A stretch of 64,000 bases of DNA from Cheilinus undulatus (taxonomy: Eukaryota; Chordata; Actinopteri; Labriformes; Labridae). The translations under genes were made by a program, and so were the position numbers. The notes below the pieces were generated by a model. The model did no database searches. It had not been told where the DNA came from and was given only the letters and a program-made list of their open reading frames with translations. Below, piece by piece: positions 35,301-54,432 of this stretch (the first letter of the stretch is position 1; every line of letters starts with the position of its first letter). The stretch lies in contig NC_054867.1 of assembly GCF_018320785.1 (NCBI RefSeq), forward strand, positions 28,585,855 through 28,649,854. The letters are read 5' to 3'.

Positions 35301-36108
35301 GTCTGTAAGATCTCAAAGAGCTTTGACCAATCACAAACCTCACAGCTCAGTCAGTGTCATACTTTGTGTCACCCTCGACCTGTCTCTTTCACTTACATCA
35401 GCCTTTGTGATGGGCTCAATCACACACCTGTTGCTGCATGAGCTCAGCACAAACATATGATGAGGACATTTTTAAAATAGACCTAATTTGATCCCTTCTT
35501 TGATTACTGACTGTCACTGCTCTGTGGCTGTCATGTGGTGCCAAGTTTAGGGTGTCAACTGTCCCAAGAGGAAGGACCTGTTGGCCTTAGTCTGATGGTG
35601 CTGCTCAGTCTCTGTGTGCATGAGTGATATGCACAGATCAGCTCTGCTTCTTGTCTTTTTTCCCTTCTACCTCACCATAACGTGCTGATAAATATTTTAT
35701 TTAAATGCTGCATTACAGTATAAGGCTTTTCTAAGTGTATGATCTTAATATCTGTAAGTTAAGATCAGTCAGTCTCATTTGGATGATTACGCTGTAGCCG
35801 ATATGTCTTACCTTTGGTTGTACATGAGAGAAATCCTGCCTGTGCTCCACCCTTCGAGGTAAACTGGCGATGGCTGGGAGTGAGACCCCCATCCTGCAGG
35901 CTGCTGTCCCAGTTTGACCCTCACAGGCCCCTGTGCTGACTCCTGCTCCTGCCCCTGGCTGGTTGGGCACAGCTACCAGGGTGTCCCTGCAGGGAGGGCG
36001 CGTGCAGGCCGGAGAAGCGTCTGAGGACAGCAGAGCTCCCACATACAGAGACAGCAGACAGAGCAAACTAAGAGAACCAAATGGAATCATGGGGAAATTC
36101 AGAAACAT
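32047..36108 (-). CDS. secreted fibrinogen-domain protein (fibroleukin/angiopoietin-like)
   Basis: Six coding exons join in phase: 36108-35812, 33690-33495, 33129-33052, 32958-32858, 32737-32475, 32389-32047. They encode 425 residues. Residues 1 to about 30 form a signal peptide (SLSLLCLLSLYVGALL). A cysteine-bearing N-terminal region follows (CTRPPC, GACEGQ, AACRMGVSLPAI), then a helical, probably coiled-coil linker (VKERLVQLQRCMRSLQE). From about residue 195 there is a complete fibrinogen-related domain: QDCAEIYKLG, GIYTIQPD, KCDMETAGGGWTVIQNRQDG, EYREGFGSPQGELWLGN, IELEDW, a calcium-site-like DRDNDRY, GNCGQYYGAGWWFDAC and ANLNGRYY. The C-terminal third is closest to FGL2 (YNHD, DNDRY, NGIYWGTW, RPKNF), and length also fits (human FGL2 is 439 aa). 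FGL2 has only two exons in mammals, so this may be a different fish paralogue; no symbol is assigned. Expected to be secreted and to act outside the cell. Confidence 0.92.
32475..32737 (-). CDS. fibrinogen-domain gene, coding exon 5
   Basis: Acceptor TTGGCTCAG/GCTAAATG, donor GCTCAGAG/GTTAAC. It encodes AKCDMETAGGGWTV through WLGN and EDW to NNFKVASEAQ. Confidence 0.92.
32858..32958 (-). CDS. fibrinogen-domain gene, coding exon 4
   Basis: Acceptor CCCATTAG/AGAGAC, donor TTAGAG/GTATTT. It opens the fibrinogen domain with RLHPQDCAEIYKLGIKENG and IYTIQPD. Confidence 0.9.
33052..33129 (-). CDS. fibrinogen-domain gene, coding exon 3
   Basis: A short 78-bp exon: acceptor GGGGTGACAG/AGAGTG, donor CCACAG/GTAAGG. 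It encodes ESAAVGREGEKDLLLFLKSI followed by TQHPPT, a linker before the fibrinogen domain. Confidence 0.8.
33495..33690 (-). CDS. fibrinogen-domain gene, coding exon 2
   Basis: Acceptor CTTGGCAG/ACTGGAGG, donor CGACTGG/GTGAGT. It encodes the helical linker with three cysteines (QRCM, TECDLHCH). Confidence 0.88.
33930..34870. repeat. decayed TTAGCATYCAGCCTRGCAAACAT array
   Basis: Imperfect units such as TTAGCATTCAGCCTGGCAAA and CATTAGCTT recur over about 900 bp in intron 1 of the fibrinogen-domain gene, interleaved with TTTTACAAAAGCTAGTG. The 33930 and 34870 limits are approximate. Confidence 0.65.
35812..36108 (-). CDS. fibrinogen-domain gene, coding exon 1
   Basis: Residues 1-99, phase 0 donor CCAAAG/GTAAGA. 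Met1 is chosen as the first in-frame ATG; Met7 (MIPFGSL) would leave an equally good signal peptide. Confidence 0.88.
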
Positions 36109-36544
36109 AGGCTGGTCCTGGCTTCTTTAAAAATAATTCTGGTCCAAGGTTTTCCAAGGAGGAGAGCCTCCCTCTGCTGAGCTGTAAGCTGTTAGTTCTT
36201 CCTCAGCAAACCGTCTTCACTTAATATCATCTCAGGTCTCAAGTGGGAACTATTCACAGACTTGTTGAGTTTATTGGGTTCTTTTGGATTATCCTCATCC
36301 GTCTTCTTATTCTGCTCTTCTTGTTTCTGCTTTTCTGCTCAGTTTGTCTTATGCCTGGTCCCCCTCCTCTTCTCTTCCTCCTGCTCTGGCTCTGTTAGTG
36401 AGGTTGCTTTGGCTCAGATTCCTAGATAACTGTGGCACTCTTTGCTTTCTGACACGGACTAATGCACCCACCCCCTGATGCACAAACATACATGCACACA
36501 ATCTGTCCATCTCCTTAACTCATCTCTCTCTCTCTCTCTGTCTC

Positions 36545-36578
<34 letters not shown>

Positions 36579-37174
36579 GCTCTCTTAGACTCCAACATAC
36601 AGAGGTGCCTGCACACATGCATCCTGATTTGAATAAGATGTGCACTGTTCAACATTTTGCATTTATCAATCAGTCTTTTTTATATCTTTGTCATATTTTT
36701 AATGCTGTGGTTGAGCTCTGCACCTTCCTCTGTCAATAAATCTGTCTCACATACTGTGTTTTCTGCATATCACCAACATTCTGGTTCCTCATAAACACAC
36801 TTTAACCACTTACCCTTTGCCATCCACATGCATACATGTCAGTGTTTGTGGACATGAAATGCAGCAGATGCTCAAAGTATGCAACTCCATCCATCCTCTG
36901 TGCATTTTTGTCACTCCTGTCCTTTTGTGTTGCAGTATTTGTGTTTACAAACTGAGTTCCAAAGAGGCCATAAAGACGCTACATTCAATAGGAGAGAGAA
37001 GGCAGGAATTCCTATAGAAACACCCAGTCATCAGGATTGCACTGAGGCACACTCCCACTAACAAGGAGCACAAATACACACATGGAGACACACCATGAAT
37101 GAGCTGCATGAAGACACCAGTAAGGAGGGATGCATTAAGTGGAAGCACTTTCAATCTTATTTGCTGAATTCACA
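36109..37174. other. 5' flank of the fibrinogen-domain gene; no other gene
   Basis: Holds the presumed promoter of the minus-strand gene, without an obvious TATA box, and a CT microsatellite at 36522-36586. Confidence 0.45.
36522..36586. repeat. (CT)n microsatellite
   Basis: A CT run with occasional TG and GC interruptions. Confidence 0.95.
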
Positions 37175-38440
37175 TACAGTGCCTATAAAGGTATTCAACC
37201 CCTTAGATGGTTTACCCTTTTATTGATTTTATAAATCAATCATGGCCAATATAATTTGGCTTTTTTTGGCCAACAACTTGCAACAAAAGAACCCTTGAAA
37301 GTCAAAGTGACAACAGATTTCCACAACATAATGTCAACTAAACAAAAATATGTGAGGTAAAATAAGTGACTGCACAAATATTCATCCCCTTTAAAGTGAC
37401 TGACCTAATTCAACAGAAGCCCAGCCAACTGGTGCTAGTAGTCTCACAGTTACTGAAATGGGTATCACCTGAGTACAGTGAATGGGTCTCAAGTGACCAT
37501 GTTATAAAGACACCTGTGTCTGAAGGTCCAGTCACTGGTTAACCAGTTTTCCTGGCTACCATTACACCATGAAGACAAAAGAACTCTCCAAACAACTCAG
37601 AGAAAAGATTATTGAAACCTGAGTTCACATAAATCTGTCATCAAGAAATGGAAAGAATATGGCACATGTGTAAATCTGCCTAGAGCAGGCCATCCTCACA
37701 ACTTAGTGACTGTGCAAGATTGAGACCAGTGAGAGAGGTCACCAAGACACCTATGACTACTCTGAAGGAGTTCTTTATCCATTGCTGGAGTTCTTCACCA
37801 GTCAACGCTTTATGGGAGAGGGGCAAAGAGAAAGCCACTGTTGAAGAATACTCAACTAGAGTTCACCAAAAGGCACGTGAGAGCCTCTGTGATCCAAGTG
37901 GAAGAAAAGTTCTTTGGTCTGATGAGACCAAAATGGTGCTTGTGGCCATCAGACAAGACGCTATGTTCGGTGGGCACCAAACACTGCACATCAGCACAAA
38001 CACACTAACTCCACTATGAAACACAGTGGTGGCAGCATCATGTTGTGGGGATGCTTCTCAGCAGAAGGCTTTTAAAGGTAGAGCATGAAATGAATGCAGC
38101 AAAATGCAGGAGGACAATCTTCTTTATTCTGCAAGAGAACCACGGCTTCGGAGAAGATTTATTTTGAAGCAAGACATTGACCCACTGACCCATGGACATT
38201 GATCAAGCATAGAGTGAAAGCTACACAGAAATGGTTAAAAGACAACAATGTGAATGTTCTGGAGTGGCAGAGTCAAAGCTTAGACCTTAATCCAATAGGG
38301 AATTTGTGGCTAGACTTGAAAGGGGCTGGTCACAACTGATCTCCATGCAACCTGACAGAGATTGAGCAGTTTTGCTTAGAAGAATGGAGTTAAATTGCAG
38401 TGTCCAGATGTGCAAGCCTGATTGAGACCTATCCACACTC
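37175..38440 (+). mobile_element. Tc1/mariner-like element, 3'-truncated
   Basis: The left end TACAGTGCCTATAAAGG leads to TATTCAACCCC and GGTTTACCCTTTTATTGATT. Similarity to the 10.3-kb copy continues through GAGACCTATCCACACTC and is lost at about 38440, so the right inverted repeat is missing. It retains the transposase N-terminal region that the 10.3-kb copy has lost. Confidence 0.85.
37570..38430 (+). pseudogene. Tc1-like transposase remnant
   Basis: The start is around ATGAAGACAAAAGAACTC (MKTKELSKQLREKIIE). An open stretch at 37720-38019 has REVTKTPMTTLKE, HQKARESLCDPSGRKVLWSD (WSDET catalytic motif) and ETKMVL. Later sequence ([13 protein letters not shown] near 38026; ENLWLDLK near 38300) is in other frames. 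Frameshifts and stops make it inactive. Confidence 0.75.
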
Positions 38441-38615
38441 AATTGTTATGTCTAAATGCGTAAGCCCCTTAAAATGGACTTTAAACATTTAAAATAAGAC
38501 ATTGTAAAAGTCATACACAAGAAAGTACGATTTATTGTTACTTACGGAAAAAATTAGATATGTATGACTACTGTGAAATTGTCCGTATCAGTTAAATATG
38601 GCAAAATTCAACAAT

Positions 38616-38616
38616 T

Positions 38617-38656
<40 letters not shown>

Positions 38657-38658
38657 TT
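38616..38658. repeat. (CTTT)n microsatellite
   Basis: About ten tetranucleotide units just downstream of the truncated Tc1 copy. Confidence 0.95.
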
Positions 38659-39639
38659 AGCTGTAACTGTAGTTGTCAAACACTTATTGAAATGCTGATT
38701 AAAATATTTTGTGTGTCACTTATTAACCTGATACTTTTGCTTAATATTATGCAAAAAAGTTTGTTTTATCTGTCTACCTTCATAAAAGTAGATGTTAAGT
38801 AATCAATAATGATTTTGTTATCATATGTTGTGTTCTTCAACATTTAACTTTGTGTCGGTGCTTTAGTGTGTTAAGATATACTAACATTTTGTAGTGACCC
38901 AACAAGAGAAGTTACTTGAAATTTGGATAGTTATGTCAGAGCAAATGCTCATGGGACTTCTAATGTTTAGTTAATTTGTGTTATAACCGTTATAATCCTG
39001 CATTTATTAAGTTACTGATAGATTATAGTTGTTCATCTTAATTTAATTTATTTATTAATTTAATTTTATTATTAATTTTTTTTTTATTATGCCAGTCAGC
39101 CAAAAAGTGAGTTTCCATCTGCAGTCCCTGGTCAGATGTTAAATTTGGTTCCCCATCATTCTTGCTGCCACCATCTTGGAGATCTCTTCACTTTTTTGTT
39201 TTAAGCCAGCTCCCGTGTGATTTAAGCACTGAAGCACTGGATTCATCTAATAAAGGTGACACTGTAATTGTTAGAGGTCACTACAGATGAACCTTACAAG
39301 TGAAATATAGCTTCTACTATCTAAAATCCCGGTCCATTGTAAAGTAAAGTTGTGATATCCATATTTTATTTCTAACCTGAATCAAAACAACTCTTATCAA
39401 AGCAACAGACAATGATTTTTTATTTGTTGAGGCTGTAGTACAATATAGTCTTTTCCAAATGTTAACCTCTTCCATTAAAAACAGAATTACCTTTTTGGTA
39501 AAGTTAACATTGTGGTTGGGCACACTGGACTAAACTATTTGGAGGTAATGTCAGACTTCATAGAGAAGCCCTTAGACTGTATGTACAAACGTCAGGATAC
39601 ATAGGCAGAAGAAACTGAGAAAACTTTGATGGAAAAATT
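38659..39639. other. no gene seen
   Basis: AT-rich, with (TTTAAT)-like patches near 39040. Confidence 0.5.
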
Positions 39640-40060
39640 ATCAGATAATTTGGTGGAAAAACTGGTTTTAAGTGGCAGAAATTGTAGGAAAAAGTGTTGA
39701 AAGGGGGTTATGAATAGTTAAGATTGGTCAAAAAGTGACAAGTTCACAGTGAAAAAATGAGTTAAAAGAGGTTAAGTAGGTGAAAATACGGGTAAATTGG
39801 TTAAACATGGGTAGAAAAAGGTAGTGTAAGGGTTAAATACTGGTGAAAAACGGGTCAAGAAGGGTCAAAAAGAGTGTGAAAGCTGTAAAAAAGTGGTTAA
39901 ATATGGCAAAAGGGTGAATGAGCCAGAAAAAGCCAAAAAGTGTCACTTACTGGTTAAAAAGGGCCAAAAGTTGTTGAAAGAGGAAAAAAATGTGTGAGGA
40001 ATGATCAAAGTGGTAAAACTGGCTGGAAAAACTGGTAAAAGGGATCAAAAATGGTCTCCA
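39640..40060. repeat. degenerate GTTAAAAGTGGCAAAA array (inverted partner)
   Basis: Units such as GGTTAAAAAGGGCCAAAAG, AAGTGGTTAAATATGGCAAA and GGTAAAACTGG are the reverse complement of the array at 25948-26450. Confidence 0.7.
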
Positions 40061-40657
40061 ACATGAGTTAATTGTGAGCAAGGATGCCGTCATTATTGTT
40101 ACTGATCCAAAACATATAATGATATCAATAAATTACAACTTGGGCTGGCCCTTTACTTGTCATTCTATATGCATTCATCACTCTGCAGAGGGTTATCATG
40201 ACCTATGCCAGCTATCTTTTATTTATTTAGTTTATGCTGTCCTCTAGTGGTGGACAATAACCAGTCTCTCTAAAGTGATGGTAGTGAGCGATTAGAGAGA
40301 GAGATGGGGGTAAAGTCAGCAGAAGCTTATGTAGAAACCCCAAGACTCATGAAAAGGAAACTTTAGAAAGGTGAACAAAAACAATATATTTCCCTCCCTC
40401 TCTTTTTATTGTTAAACTGATCTTGAGATGAGGATAAAGTAACGAAATCATAAGCTCAAGCAAAGCCATGCTGACTCTGAGACTGTTTTCTCAACCACTG
40501 CTTCCATCCAATGATACCTTGCAGCTTTTAAAGGGACACAACTTTTCACCTGTATGGGTCTGATTAAATTATTGAGTGCCACTCTCCAATGCTGGATAGC
40601 CTAAACAAGATGGTGTTGTGAGGGTTTCTCTGTTTGAGCTGAAAGCTTAACAGGTTT
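40061..40657. other. no gene seen
   Basis: No recognised exon or element. Confidence 0.5.
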
Positions 40658-40659
40658 TA

Positions 40660-41938
40660 CAACCCCAATTACAAAAAAGTTGGGATGCTGTGTGAAAAGT
40701 AACTAAAAACAGAATCCAATGATTTGCAAATCACACATCTCAAAAACACAGGGTCAGGGTCATGTTAACAATTGTGTAGCAACCCCTCTTCTTTTAAGAA
40801 TAAGCCCTTAAATGTCTGGGAAGTGAGGAGACCAGTAGCTGGAATTTTGTCCCATTCTTGCCTGATGTGAGATTCTTCTGCTCAACTGTCCTCAGTCTTC
40901 TCTGCCCATTTTTTTTGTTTTGTTTTGTTTTATAATGTGCTGTGTGTTTTCTAATTGTGAAAGGTCTAGACTTCAGGCAGGCCAGTCTAGCACCCGGACT
41001 CTTCTGGGACTGTGAAGCCATGCTGTTGTGATGGATGCAGTATGTGTTTTAGCACTGTATTAGTGCATAACATTAGTTCTTATGCCCACACCATAGGCAC
41101 TTTTGCAACCCCATACCATCAGAGATGCAAACTCATCTTGAGTCTGCAGGACATGGCTTCCATGGTTTCCAAAAACAATTTCCAATTTTGATTCATCTGA
41201 CCACAGAGCAGTTTTTTTCCTTTTGTCTCAACCCATTTCAAATGAGTTTTGGCCAACAGAAGATGTTGGCGTATTTGGATCATGCTAGCATATGGTTTTG
41301 TCTCTGCATGATGCAGCTTTAACTTGCATTTGTGGATGGCACAGCAGCTAAATTGAGGGAGTGTTCCTGAGCCCATGTAGTGATTTCCAGTACAGAATCA
41401 TGTCTGTTTTGCCTTGTCTCTTGCTCTCTTGCCCACAGAGATTTCTCCAGATTCTGTTCAGAATCTTATGATGATATTATACTTTAAACATGGGATACTC
41501 AAAAATATCCAAATTTCATGTTGCAGAACATTTTATGAAATTGTTTCACAATCTTTAGATGCAGTTTTTGAATATTAGTAAACTTCTGCCCAACTTTACT
41601 TCTGGGAGACTTTGCCTCTCTAAAATTCTCTGTTTTATACCCAGTCATGTTTCTGGTCTGATGCCAGTTAACCTAATTGCATTGGTACCACTTACTTTTC
41701 CAGCTGTTTGATGCACTGCTCTTTTTTCATATTTTACTTTTTTTGGGGGGGGGCTGTCATCAAATTCAAAATGAGCTAACACTTTGCATGAAATGGTAAA
41801 ATGTAGTCTATTAGTTTACCATCTGATATGTTGTTTATGTTCCATTGTGAAGAAGATATGGGTTTAGGAGATTTGCAAGTCATTGCAATGTTTTCATTTA
41901 TTTTTACACAGCAGCCCATTTTTTGGAATTTTAGGTTG
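40660..41938 (-). mobile_element. Tc1/mariner-type element, copy 2 of the CAACCC-end family
   Basis: The left end CAACCCCAATTACAAAAAAG (TTGGGATGCTG next) pairs with an inverted right end ending GGAATTTTAGGTTG, flanked by TA at 40658-40659 and 41939-41940. A minus-strand transposase fragment (41376-41119) contains AIHKCKLKLHHAETKPYASM and THLKW, then runs out of frame across the WSDES region. Confidence 0.85.
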
Positions 41939-41940
41939 TA

Positions 41941-42240
41941 CTTAAAACAGGCAAGAGAGGATTTTTTTACTCATTAGGTAGAAGTTGTTTTTACCCTCCG
42001 TAGCTTTGATTTAGACCTTATCTTTATTTACCCTTTATTACTTTAATACCCTTAACTATTCCCTTTTCTCATATGGTGATTTTACCGTTCCCTTGCTAAT
42101 AATGCAGTGGGCTAAATATACGACAATTCTCAAGGTTTGAACTTCATCGATCCACCCAAGACCAAATTGAGTAACTGGTGAATTTTTGTCTGTGATAAAG
42201 AAATAACCATAAGTGGGCGGGGATTATAAACTGCGTCTGA
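41941..42240. other. rab7a upstream flank
   Basis: Short intergenic sequence before the GC-richer rab7a promoter. Confidence 0.5.
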
Positions 42241-42621
42241 CGTACGACGCAGGCGTTGTTTTGGAGGAGGAAGTGAAAGGGGAACAGAGAAGCTGGGGAT
42301 AGCAGGTAGATAGCTCGCTGGCAGATAACCCTTCCAGAAAAGTGCCAAATTAACGCACCACTTGTCCAGAATTTGCATCGTCATTTGACTACCGTTTTTT
42401 AAAAGTTGCGCTCGCAAAGGGAGACTCATTTTCTACTAATTCAAAACGAGACATTGCCAAATTAACTCTAGCTAACGAAGTCAGTGCCAGTGAGCTAGCT
42501 AGCTAACGTAACGCCTAGTTAGCCACAGACGCTAACTGTCCTGAACAATAACAGCTGGTTTGCTCGCAGCCAGGTCTGTCCCCGTCAAGAAGTCGGTGCT
42601 CCGGTGTGTTACAGGTTGAAG
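42241..42621 (+). promoter_or_regulatory. rab7a: rab7a promoter and noncoding first exon
   Basis: A locally CpG-rich stretch (GACGTACGACGCAGGCG at about 42240) runs into a 5' UTR exon ending GTTGAAG/GTAAGTT at 42621. That is a strong donor matching the acceptor before the rab7a ATG exon. No TATA box is seen. The transcription start is not determined. Confidence 0.6.
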
Positions 42622-43848
42622 GTAAGTTCTAAGACGACAGTACAGAGCAAATATATACTAAATTTGACCCCATTATCAGTTCGTGTTGAATCTTATTAAC
42701 GCAAACGCTACACCAGCTAATGGTGGTGCAATAATTTTCGAGAAGCTACTTGGCAAAAACAAGGCCGGCCTGTGGCTCCTCTGGGTCGACTCTAGTAGGA
42801 AAGGACAACCGCAAAGACTTGGTGTGTCGAGCAAATCACCGCTATGGCTGATATTTATTCGTTACACTTGAGTTTTTTTTTTTTTTTAAATCTGCCGTCT
42901 TTGCATACAAGAAGGGAAATGAGTGTGATGGACTCTAACTCTTACATCTCCCATATAGTCGTTTATGGATGGTTGGTGAATTTCATGACGAGGGGACATA
43001 TATCTGTAAGAGTTTAATACGTTGTACTTTAGCTGTAGTGTCATCAGGGGCTGGTCATGTGTTTTCCTTGTTATCTAGTTTTTGTTTCGGTTATGACTCA
43101 CAGGTCACGTAGGTACATGTCGCTGGATCACAGACACCTGAACAACAATCTGCTGTGCCTACAACGCCCATTACATAATCAACAATATACTGGTTTTAAA
43201 TAAAAGTCTGTTACTGTGAACTAAACTTTTAAGTCGTGTAACTGTTACCACATCCCTACACATATATGCTGACAATGTCAGTTAACTTTTCCTCGACTTT
43301 CTCATTTCAAAAAGTGAAATGTTGCAAAAGAGTCAGCCTATGCGGACTGAGACACGTCACTGCACCATGAATTTGTAATTTTCACCCTGTAAATTGCCCC
43401 TTAGGTGCCTCTGAAGTACCTGTGTTGAACTTTTGACCAGCTCTAATTTTGAGATTTACTCATATCCCATGAGTTTGCAGGAGTTTAATGGTTCTTTGAT
43501 TAGAGTTTCTGAGTATAGCCTCTATTCACATTGGCCTCTATGGCTGACTGTCCTGAAAACCTTTCTCACAGTTTACATTATAGCCTACAGTACACAGCTG
43601 TGTCCAATTTTGTGCTGTACAGTCTACCTTCCAGTTTGTTTTGCTGCACTACTGCTATGACTACCTCAGTGTTTTGTCTGTAAGCTTATATGAAAAGACA
43701 TCTTTTCTGTGGCCATGTGTTTCTTTTTTGCATCATAAACCTTAAATCAACTCGTAAGAGTGTTATTTCTCAGTAAATGTAGATCAAAATTTCACTTGAA
43801 GGATTACTGCCTGAAAATCTTGTACGGAAAATGCTTAACTAGTTACAG

Positions 43849-44010
43849 GGCTGTTTAAAGATTAAGGTTTTTAATCGCAGTTAAACTCTGGATTTTTGCA
43901 GTTAATCACAATTAATCACATCCATTTTATTCCATTTTAAAATGACACTTTTTGTCACCATAACTATTTTTGTGTCATTATGGATTTTTCTACTGTCTGA
44001 ACCTAAGTGT
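43849..44010. repeat. dispersed repeat (GTTAATCACAATTAATCACA type)
   Basis: GGGCTGTTTAAAGATTAAGG, then TTAATCGCAG and GTTAATCACAATTAATCAC, is a phrase I recall from many fish genomes. The right limit is uncertain. Confidence 0.5.
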
Positions 44011-45539
44011 AATTGACTTCCTGTGTGGATACAGTCCTGCTTTTATAGGGAGATGGAAGATTTTAGCTTAACAACAGATAAAGGAACTTTTTATGGACCG
44101 CAACAAGCTGCAGATGGCTTTTGAATTGTCCTCTGAGCTATCTGTGAGTTTTAAAAGGGAAAGGGACATTACGGAGCAGTGCTGGACTTATTTTACCTTT
44201 ATCTCTGTTGCTGCAGGGAGACACTGACATGGTTTAGCCTAGGCCCATTAAAAGGCCCAATAAAGCATAAAGTTAAATAAAGTTTTAACCCTAGACCACT
44301 GCACTATTGCTCCAGTGGAGCAGTGCTACCCCTACAATAATTATCCAAAAAATATAAAGCTGTTAAAACTCTAATATGTGGATGTGTAAAAATGGGTTTC
44401 AGCTTCCAGTAACACCAGACAGGCTCTAAAACTCTATACTCCGCATTTTGTTATTGTTTGTTGGTGTGTGAATCTCTTCAAACCAGAGGTAATCTCTGAT
44501 GAAAGCAGTTTCTTTATTAAGTGATTTACCAGTTTTGTATGTATTTATCAGTAGTGCGTGATTAACATAGTTTAATTTTTCTTCTTTTAAAACAAGATAA
44601 TTGAGATTTTAAATGATTACTGTGCCACATGGCATGTAGCACTAGAATAGAAGGCCCCCTATGTCTTTAACAGCACAGCATGTTCTTTGCCCCTCCCACT
44701 AAAACAGCTCTCACTTAAATTTAAGTGTGGAGCAGAGGGAGCCACAGCACAGCCTCTGGGTAGTTTGAAAAGTGAAAGAGCAAAAGAAGATTACAGGCAG
44801 CCATTGGTTAATAAAACAGTAAAAAGATCTCAGTCATGTAGAGACACTTTGGTATTGAGGAGCTGGCCCTGGATTGATGCAGAATTGGCTTCACAGTTGT
44901 GACTGCCCCTCAAGAATTTAATTAATCATCCCAAAACCAAGCACAAAGTGGTGTATATTATAATCCTGATCTCAGGACCAATCCAAATATTATGGTTTTG
45001 GCCATAATCAAGTAGCCCTCATTGTGTCAGTTACACTTCTTTATGTCAGTCAGTTAAGTAACAGTACTCACTGCAATAATGTCGCTTTAAAAAAGCTATA
45101 CATGTGTGTTTTCATGATTCCTCTTTAAAGTAAATGCAGACACTCACCTAGCTCAGTTTTTTCTTGACTAATCAGAATTGTTAAACTGACTGTGAAGAAA
45201 GATTTTAAAGACTTAGGCTGTATAACTTTGAAAAAGAAAAAACTGAAATAGTATGCCTTCTCTAAAGGTTTACAAAATGACTGCTAGTAAAGATTCTTGA
45301 TAGTGATTTCTGTCAATCTCTGATCTGCAGATATTTACAAAAAACATATTTGAATCTAGGTCAGACCTAAACCTTCAGTCCTTAAAACACAGTTTAAGGA
45401 TGAACAAATGAACACTTTCCAGTCCTAAAAATACACTTTACAGTGTAAGGAATGATGATTGATTAATAAAGAAAAATACTTCAGCTGATGCAGGTCTGTT
45501 GGTCAAGTCTAAAATCTGTTATTTGTTTGTACAGCCAAG

Positions 45540-45660
45540 ATATTGATATAATTTAATTTTTATAGCCAAAATATTGGTTATAAACATGGGCAGAAATTTT
45601 CATATCTGCCAATACTGATCTCATACTGATATTATAAAGCATCTGTAAGTGATAGATGGT
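45540..45660. repeat. dispersed repeat with GGCAGA...TCTGCC hairpin
   Basis: AATATTGG, then GGCAGA (45589) and TCTGCC (to 45610) as inverted arms, then AATACTGAT and ACTGATATTATAA. A relative is at 58440-58580. Confidence 0.5.
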
Positions 45661-47864
45661 CACCAAAGTGGGGAAAAAAATATTTAAACTTGTGAATAAA
45701 CAGAATTTCACGTGTTTCAGTTTAAAGGTTTAATGAAGCAATTATTCAAGTTCACTACAGTTCATCAGAATGAAACTTTTACCATGGCGATAGATCACAC
45801 TTACTGAACATAATAAGATTATACACTTAAGTTACAGTTCCCTGTGCAACACGTACTTTTGTCTATATGTGAGTAAACATGTTAGATTTTAGCAGTTGTG
45901 AGCTAAAGTACCTTAACATCCTACACTAAACTAGCAGCATGCATCTATTTAAACAAAATGATAATAAACTAATATTGAATCCGGCAGGAGAAGTCTGTAA
46001 ATATATCACAATTTTTCCAACAAAGCATTTAAGTGGGATTTTCAGGGTTTAATACAGAACCTTACCCAAAGGGAACAAACATTTGTTCTTTATCACTGTC
46101 AAATTCATTGACTTTGTGTAAAAAAACTACTGACAGCACAAATGAGTCTGAACCTAGAGTTACAGCTGTAATCTGCTCTGTCTTTGTCTACCACTCAGCT
46201 GTTTTTCTAAGGCCACACATCTGAGCTGAGTTTCTTCTATCATGTGACTGTGATCTGAGCATGCTCAGACATCAGGGATGTGCTGTAGTTCAAGCTGCTG
46301 TCTGCTAATCTCTGCTTCACAGTCTGCTTGTCACTCCAGTGCTGTGCTTGCTTGCTCTGTTCAAAAACAACACAAGTGTACTTTCCACACGACTCTCTGG
46401 AGAGTTTGTGTTTTATTGAGAGCGGTCTTAAACTTTGGATGACTTTGGAAGGCTCCATGAATTAAGTTTGTTTTTGCTCCTTTAAAGATGTTAAGTGGTG
46501 TTTTGCTCGATAATTGAGATGATGCAAAAACATGTCGGCACATGATAGATGTACACAAAGAGCTATGCTGAGATTTGAGTTTTCAGTCATGTCATACCTG
46601 TTATCAAAAACCTTTTTTTTCTGTGTGAAACATTTATCTACCTTTTACAGTGTGAAATTGTCATTTTATGCATTCTGATAATAATGTGTTAAATTCACTG
46701 ATCATTTTCAGGGCTGTGAGGATTAAACACAGTCATAGATCAGATATATTCCCATCAGGCAGCTGTTAAAGCTGTTAGTCTCACTGAAAGTGTGCATGAC
46801 TTTTGCAGACTCTAGTAGAGGTTTTCCTCATGCAAATAGCGCTGTGTTTGACTGCATATTTGGCTCTGATATGATAAAGGTGTAAAAAGATAAAGCAGTC
46901 CCCAAAGAAATCAAAGTTTATTTTTGTCTCTTTGGTCTGTTTGCATAAATATGGTTTTCAGATAATGTGAACAGACCGGAATTAACTTTTTTCACTGCCC
47001 CAAGTTAATTTTTGATTTGTTTCCTTCATAAAAAGTTTAGTCATTATGTTTGATACTTCAGCATAATAGAATATTTTATGATAGTGGGAATAAAACTAAA
47101 TACAGCTTTTTTTTTTTACCACTTATGTCATTTATACGATATAGTAAGATTAATATGTCAAAGAATAATTTCATATACTTGCTTCAGTCACTGATTCATG
47201 GGTGGATTAATAACTTAGAACTTGATGACTATATTTTTACAGACAATCTGTAAACAGAAATACAGCTTTTTGCCCACAACTATATTGAAGCTGTAAAAAG
47301 TTCCCCAGTATTATCCAGTGATTAACAGTACTGTCACAAATTGCATCTCTGGCTGGCAGCCAAATTGGTGCCTCTGCCTTGTAGTCTCCATTATTAAACC
47401 AGGATTTAGTTTCTTCTATTATGGGTTGTCCCTTGAATAGTTGCATATATCAGCAGAAAAGTTCCAGATGTGTCACTTTATTGGTGCAGTACTGAGAGTG
47501 AGTCAGTCCTCTAGGAGGTAACTTCCTGTGGTGCGTGAGAGAGAAAGAATGATGTGTTCCTCGTGATTTGCCCAACAGCTTAGAAAGCACATGACTAGAA
47601 TGAACGGTATTCGAACCTGATTGGTCCAAGGGCAAAGAAACTCGGCACACATACACACAAACTTTTGGCCTAATGTTTTCCAAAGGGCCTGAGTGCATAT
47701 AGACATATTTAGCATACACTTAAATTATATGATCCTTGGACAGTATGAAACTGGTGATTAGGCCATAGCAATGAAGAGGTTAGAAAGGCGTGTGCTGTGT
47801 TGCCTGTCAGGGCTCTCTGTGTGCTAAAGGTTGCTGCTCTTTGTCTTTCAGCTGCTGTGGAAAA

Positions 47865-54432
<6,568 letters not shown>

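Larger units (their letters stand above)
42622..47851 (+). other. rab7a: rab7a intron 1
   Basis: A 5.2-kb intron with no other gene. It holds an ATTAATCAC-type repeat (43849-44010) and a small hairpin repeat (about 45540-45660). Confidence 0.8.
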
